From RZYY01 sp036794825 (lineage in GTDB: Bacteria; Bacteroidota; Bacteroidia; Bacteroidales; 4484-276): a DNA stretch of 10,087 nucleotides. Under the pieces are notes generated by a model. The model was given only the letters and a program-made list of their open reading frames with translations. It was not told the origin of the DNA and did not search any database. Positions 6,201-10,087 of the stretch are shown in pieces. The position numbers were made by a program, and so were the translations under genes. The DNA lies in the NCBI GenBank assembly GCA_036794825.1, contig DAIRGA010000060.1, positions 1-10,087 of the forward strand, given 5' to 3'. The first letter of the stretch is position 1. Each line of letters opens with the position of its first letter.

Positions 6201-9119
6201 TTACCTGATCAATACTTTCTTAATGATTTGCTGATTTCCGTCGTTAATCACAGCAAAATAGACCCCTTCGGGTGCATCGGAAAAAGGAAAGTCCATATAC
6301 ACCTGCGATCCGTCATTATTGGAAATCACTTTATCAGCCACCAGCACACCATTCACATTATAGATGCTGACGGTGATGTTTCCTTTAGCGGGAGGGCTGA
6401 CAATGATCTTTATATCGCCGCTTTTGCCGGGATTCGGATAAACATAAGCCGCCAGTCCCGTAAGGTCATTTTCCATACTGTTGTCATCTACTTTGAATGT
6501 CCATGCGGGGGAATATACGACATCATTTTCTTCGGTCATACCAATTACCGACCAGACATAAGTTTTGCCGGGATCGGGTTTAAATCCGGAAAGGGCAAAC
6601 CCTTTTTCATCGCCAAGAGCCTGTCGGAACACAATGTTGCTGTTCTGGATGGGTGAATCATCAGCTATTACCAGGGTGTAATCCTTAATGCCGGGATTGT
6701 CGCTTTCCCAGCTGAAAAACAAATTGGCATTATCGGCGATTGTTCCTTTTTCAGGTGTAAGTAAATTGATTTTCCCTCTTGTAAGGTTTGCAAAGTAGCC
6801 GATATACCAGGGCCGCTGCTCGTCGTATTCAGAATAAAACCACCAGTTGGGGTTTTTAGAATTTCTGAACCAGAAGACCTTTACTTCGAGCGAATTGGTG
6901 TTGGGCCCCCAGGCTTTTAATCTCAGATTTGCCAGCGATGCATCAATCTGGGTTCCATAGGAAGTCCTGACCGTTGTTTCGGTTGAATAGTTTACCTTAT
7001 AGCCCCCGCTTACGCTTGCCTCGAAAATCTTTGGCACGGCAATTCCGGCTGAAGCATTGATTTCCCATTCGGTGGTATGTTCATAGCTGTCGCTGGAGTT
7101 ATTCAGTATTTCGTAGCTGCCATCGTCTCCAACCTGCGTGTCAACCCATGTCAAATCCATGATCGGCTGAAGGCCATTGTTTGAGATTCCGGCTTCCATA
7201 TCAGCCCTGGAAGACATATTCCAGGCATGCAGAGTACTTGCATTAGGATCTTCAATTAAGAACGGGAAATCTTCGATCGGAACATTCCGGTCAACAACTG
7301 CGATTCCAAACGTCCGGAAAAGATACTGTTTAGAATTTGGGACAGGGTGGGTAAGTTGCGTATCCCACCAGGGAAAGGTTGCATAGGTATATCGTTTGAT
7401 GGTTGGCACCGACCAGAGCATAACGGCCGAGTCCTGGTTTTCTTCAAGTAAACCAAAGGTTTTGCTTAACGTGCGTTTTACGCTCGACGAATTTGACACT
7501 GTGTTTTTATAGGTCTGGCTGTATTTAAATTCCTCGCTTAACGAAAACACATGTTTTATTTTCAGGTCCATCTGTTCCCCCACACTCCATTGATCCTCGT
7601 AGGTAGAGGTTACTTCTGATTCCTTTTCGCCGGAAACGGTAAATTTCAACTCGGTTGGATCTGTTCCGGCGAAGTAATGCTCGTTCCATAATTCCCAGTT
7701 GATTGAGGCAGGGGGCGCCCCATCAATAATTCCTATCAGCGACCATAATCTCTCGATACCGGGGTACAAATCGCTGTTCCAAAGGTCGTCGCTGGTAACA
7801 ATCTGGTCGTTCGTCATTCGCCACAGATCGGATTGCAGCGGCAGACCATTAAAATGCTTACTGCCATCAGGATAAAGCACCCAGATGTATTGCTGGTAAC
7901 CATTGGTTCCCTCAATGGCATCGCCGTAATGTTTGGGGATTAAATCGAACGTTGCATGCAACTGAAAATGATCCCCGCCTTTGCTCGGCGCTGATGATTT
8001 GGCCGGATCGAGGGTTCCGTAAGTTCCGGCAATCATTACATCATTTTCGAATTTAAACTCCCTGAACGAAATACGGTAATAACCGTCGGAGCACTTGTCC
8101 TTGTTGAGGCCAAAGAGCACCAGCCGGTCGGGCGAAGTTGGCGTTGGATCGGAAGACCGGCAAAGTTTTATGCTTCCCTCGGCGATGGTAGTCGCCGTTG
8201 TTGCCGTTGAAAAGATAGCGCTGCCTTCAAAAAGTTTTGTCCAGGTGAAAGTCCGTTTGTTGTCGCTTCCTATCGCCGGTGTCAGTTTACCTATTATTTT
8301 GCTGTAGTTGCTCTCGTTGTACATATTCAGAATCATATACTCCTTGCCGCTGGCATCCACTCTTTTAACAAGTCCTCCCAACATAGTGTAGGTTGTCGGA
8401 ATATTGGACAACATGATGTTTTTCACGTAATGGAATTTGTTATCATTTGAGCTGTAGCTGTATTCCTGGATCATCCATTGCAGGTTACCATCCGAATACC
8501 TCGAAACAAAATACATCATCGAATCCAATTGAAATCCTCCCAGTTTCCATTGCGTAAGCACCGGAGAATGGGTGCTGTAATAGGTAAAACACTTTTGCAT
8601 GGTGTCCAGAGGAACCTCGGCATAACATTCGTAGCTTTCGTTTTTGGGGTTAAAATCATGCTCTCCCTGATCGGCTGACCGTATGTGCTGATAATGCCAC
8701 AACCTGCCGTTGAACTGGAATGCAAAAAACCTGCCGAGCGGTCTGCCTTCATCATAGGCAGAACCTTCGGCTGGGTATCCCCACACAATTTTGTTATTAT
8801 GATCATTACTCGGACCCAATTTGAAATCAGCCATAGCCTTTTTGCTGCTACCTGTGTTATGTCCTTTATTAATGGTGTACATGTATGTATGGCCTCCGTT
8901 GCGGATACCATTGTCCTGGTAATTAAACACATGTATAACTCCGTTGTAGTTATAAAAAGCAGTTCCATATCCGCTTTGGTACCAGGTTCGGTTGTTGCCG
9001 TCTTTCCAGGGCGTGTCGTCCGGATTGTAAGTGCTTTGCCCAAAGAGCGCCAGCGGAAAAACAAGTGTTAAAACAAGGCTGATAAAGGATAAAGATTTTT
9101 GGTATTGATATTTTTTCAT
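6201..9119 (-). CDS. T9SS-secreted protein with aerolysin-like beta modules and FN3-like domain
   Basis: The protein has 972 residues. Residues 1-28 are a signal peptide (hydrophobic core FISLVLTLVFPLALFG, cleavage before QST). Residues 30-465 are rich in Tyr, Trp and Gly and predicted all-beta, with no family recognised; Cys165, 177, 320 and 343 could form disulfides. LWSLIGIIDGAPPASINWEL (458-477) ends this part. Two Ser/Thr-rich stretches with alternating polar residues follow, at about 498-556 and 676-733 (TTEWEINASAGIAVPKIFEA, then YSTETTVRTSYGT). They resemble the long twisted strands of aerolysin/ETX-MTX2 pore-forming proteins; this is inference from pattern. Residues 785-877 look like a fibronectin-III or Ig domain. 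Residues 888-972 are a type A T9SS sorting domain (VYPNPGKSGDIKI, SIYNVNGVLV, APEGVYFAVI, IIKKVLIR). The protein should therefore be exported across the outer membrane and attached or released. It is cotranscribed with the barrel gene 11 bp upstream. Confidence 0.9.
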   Translation of the reverse strand: MKKYQYQKSLSFISLVLTLVFPLALFGQSTYNPDDTPWKDGNNRTWYQSGYGTAFYNYNGVIHVFNYQDNGIRNGGHTYMYTINKGHNTGSSKKAMADFKLGPSNDHNNKIVWGYPAEGSAYDEGRPLGRFFAFQFNGRLWHYQHIRSADQGEHDFNPKNESYECYAEVPLDTMQKCFTYYSTHSPVLTQWKLGGFQLDSMMYFVSRYSDGNLQWMIQEYSYSSNDNKFHYVKNIMLSNIPTTYTMLGGLVKRVDASGKEYMILNMYNESNYSKIIGKLTPAIGSDNKRTFTWTKLFEGSAIFSTATTATTIAEGSIKLCRSSDPTPTSPDRLVLFGLNKDKCSDGYYRISFREFKFENDVMIAGTYGTLDPAKSSAPSKGGDHFQLHATFDLIPKHYGDAIEGTNGYQQYIWVLYPDGSKHFNGLPLQSDLWRMTNDQIVTSDDLWNSDLYPGIERLWSLIGIIDGAPPASINWELWNEHYFAGTDPTELKFTVSGEKESEVTSTYEDQWSVGEQMDLKIKHVFSLSEEFKYSQTYKNTVSNSSSVKRTLSKTFGLLEENQDSAVMLWSVPTIKRYTYATFPWWDTQLTHPVPNSKQYLFRTFGIAVVDRNVPIEDFPFLIEDPNASTLHAWNMSSRADMEAGISNNGLQPIMDLTWVDTQVGDDGSYEILNNSSDSYEHTTEWEINASAGIAVPKIFEASVSGGYKVNYSTETTVRTSYGTQIDASLANLRLKAWGPNTNSLEVKVFWFRNSKNPNWWFYSEYDEQRPWYIGYFANLTRGKINLLTPEKGTIADNANLFFSWESDNPGIKDYTLVIADDSPIQNSNIVFRQALGDEKGFALSGFKPDPGKTYVWSVIGMTEENDVVYSPAWTFKVDDNSMENDLTGLAAYVYPNPGKSGDIKIIVSPPAKGNITVSIYNVNGVLVADKVISNNDGSQVYMDFPFSDAPEGVYFAVINDGNQQIIKKVLIR

Positions 9120-9130
9120 TGCAGTGTAGT

Positions 9131-10006
9131 TTAAAAATTATAATGAATTCCTGAGTTGATAAAAATGTCACCACCAATGGCCACATGAGCATAAAATGAC
9201 AGCGGGGCGGTGATCTTCCAATCCAAAGCCACGTTGCCATCAATAAATGACCGGGAAATGCCATTGGAGATTATTTCGTCCTGAATAAGGTCACCGTTAT
9301 TTATATTGGTCTGCTCTATATTGTACTGATGTTTTGAGTTAATCCAGTAAAAGCCGGGACCGGCAAACAACCTGAAACTTCCGGCAGAAAAACTTCCCAG
9401 CAGGCTTACCCTTTCGTAAAATGTATGATAATTATCCTCAAAAGTTTGTGTAAAGTTTTCCGGTACCAGGTTAATGTTATCCGTTACCTCGGAGTCCTTA
9501 CCCATAGTGGCATTAAACACAGGTCTTAATTCGAGTCCCCATATTGGATCAATTTGGTAAGCTATGTTAAATCCCAGTCCTAAAAACGGATTTGAGAAAC
9601 CTGATGTGTGCTTGTATTCCTCAATACCGGAATTTTGGTTATAGGTGGTTTTTTGGATTTGTGCAACCCCGATGCTTAAAATCCCGTCAATACGCCACGG
9701 TGAGCCTGCCTTGTTCAGCAGCGGCATTCCAACTTCAGCACATACATTGTTGGTAGTGGCTGTTCTTTCGGTAAACGAGTTGATTTCGTCAATCTCAACC
9801 TCCGAAAGATCGTACTTTCCCATGTCCTGACCAGCCCAAACTGTGTGAATAGACATGTCTTGAAGTTTCATGTCGAGCGACGTATAAAAATACGAGATGC
9901 CGACAAAGAAGTTCTTACCGGTTTTTACCGGTACTTGTGTTTGTTCCTGCGCCAGGGCACAAACTGTAATGAGCGAAGCTAAAAGCAGCAAGTAAGTTTT
10001 TTTCAT
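9131..10006 (-). CDS. Predicted outer-membrane beta-barrel protein
   Basis: This 291-residue protein starts with a clear signal peptide (MKKTYLLLLASLITVCALA, cleavage before QEQ). The mature part alternates polar and hydrophobic residues in about 8-10 strands, for example 32-44 (NFFVGISYFYTSL), 104-118, 137-151 (FLGLGFNIAY), 154-166, 211-222 (FRLFAGPGFYW), 255-265 and 269-291. It ends in Phe (IHYNF), the usual last residue recognised by the BAM machinery. Loops rich in Asn and Gln separate the strands. It does not look like PorP/SprF, the barrels usually paired with T9SS cargo. It is the first gene of the operon, and its stop codon lies 11 bp before the start of the secreted protein, which suggests a joint function such as anchoring or export; this is inference. 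Confidence 0.82.
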   Translation of the reverse strand: MKKTYLLLLASLITVCALAQEQTQVPVKTGKNFFVGISYFYTSLDMKLQDMSIHTVWAGQDMGKYDLSEVEIDEINSFTERTATTNNVCAEVGMPLLNKAGSPWRIDGILSIGVAQIQKTTYNQNSGIEEYKHTSGFSNPFLGLGFNIAYQIDPIWGLELRPVFNATMGKDSEVTDNINLVPENFTQTFEDNYHTFYERVSLLGSFSAGSFRLFAGPGFYWINSKHQYNIEQTNINNGDLIQDEIISNGISRSFIDGNVALDWKITAPLSFYAHVAIGGDIFINSGIHYNF

Positions 10007-10031
10007 ACCTTTTTAAGATTAAATTCGCAGC

Positions 10032-10039
10032 CAAAAGTA
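10032..10039 (-). promoter_or_regulatory. Candidate -7 promoter element of the barrel/T9SS-cargo operon
   Basis: On the minus strand this reads TACTTTTG, an exact match to TAnnTTTG. A TTTTTTG run ends 22 bases further upstream and could serve as the -33 TTTG, slightly wider than usual. The element lies 25 bases before the ATG at 10004-10006, and AAAAAGG just before the ATG could be a weak ribosome site. Confidence 0.5.
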
Positions 10040-10087
10040 AGGAAGCAAATTACTGATTTATCAAAAAAGACCGGTCAGTTTGTATCG

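Noticed and set aside
6183..6656. 157-codon plus-strand ORF, and others opposite the T9SS cargo gene such as 8685-9071
   Set aside because: They are shadows of the 972-codon gene, whose signal peptide and sorting domain establish the real frame. The first also begins inside the terminator.
9131..10006. Barrel as a PorP/SprF-type T9SS partner
   Set aside because: I do not see the N-terminal or strand motifs I associate with that family. Left as a general outer-membrane barrel, with a profile search proposed.

Overview
This window looks like chromosomal DNA from a member of the Bacteroidota. The evidence is a C-terminal type IX secretion (T9SS) sorting domain, a beta-helix surface protein with Ig/PKD-like modules typical of that phylum, a TPR-membrane-LuxR regulator of a type common there, matches to the TAnnTTTG promoter element, and weak or absent Shine-Dalgarno sites. 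The lineage cannot be narrowed further from the sequence. Every gene I accept lies on the minus strand, so the reading order is from high to low coordinates.

Right part (10087 to 6164): a two-gene transcription unit. A predicted outer-membrane beta-barrel protein (9131-10006) is followed after 11 bp by a 972-residue secreted protein (6201-9119). The second has a signal peptide, a large unrecognised N-terminal region, two Ser/Thr-rich beta modules that resemble aerolysin/ETX-MTX2 pore-forming proteins (an inference), a fibronectin-III-like domain and a T9SS sorting domain. A TAnnTTTG element precedes the unit and a strong intrinsic terminator closes it.

Middle (6065 to 4569): two small membrane-protein genes. 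One is an HXXEE-family protein (5472-6065), the other an unrecognised four-helix protein (4909-5235). They are followed by about 340 bp of non-coding DNA holding a long REP-like hairpin and a second cluster of nested palindromes.

Left-middle (4568 to 1818): a 623-residue membrane-spanning regulator with periplasmic TPRs and a cytoplasmic LuxR-type helix-turn-helix. About 880 bp without a convincing gene follow. That stretch contains a hairpin terminator, a GC-rich REP-like palindrome between imperfect direct repeats, and spurious-looking ORFs.

Left edge (1817 to 1): the first 605 codons of a large surface protein that runs off the window. It has a signal peptide, a right-handed beta-helix built on six near-identical in-frame DNA repeats, the conserved end motif of choice-of-anchor Q proteins, and Ig/PKD-like modules.

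Overall this is a cell-envelope and secretion neighbourhood. The best candidate for something undescribed is the barrel plus T9SS-cargo pair. No CRISPR array, tRNA, rRNA or intact transposase gene was seen.
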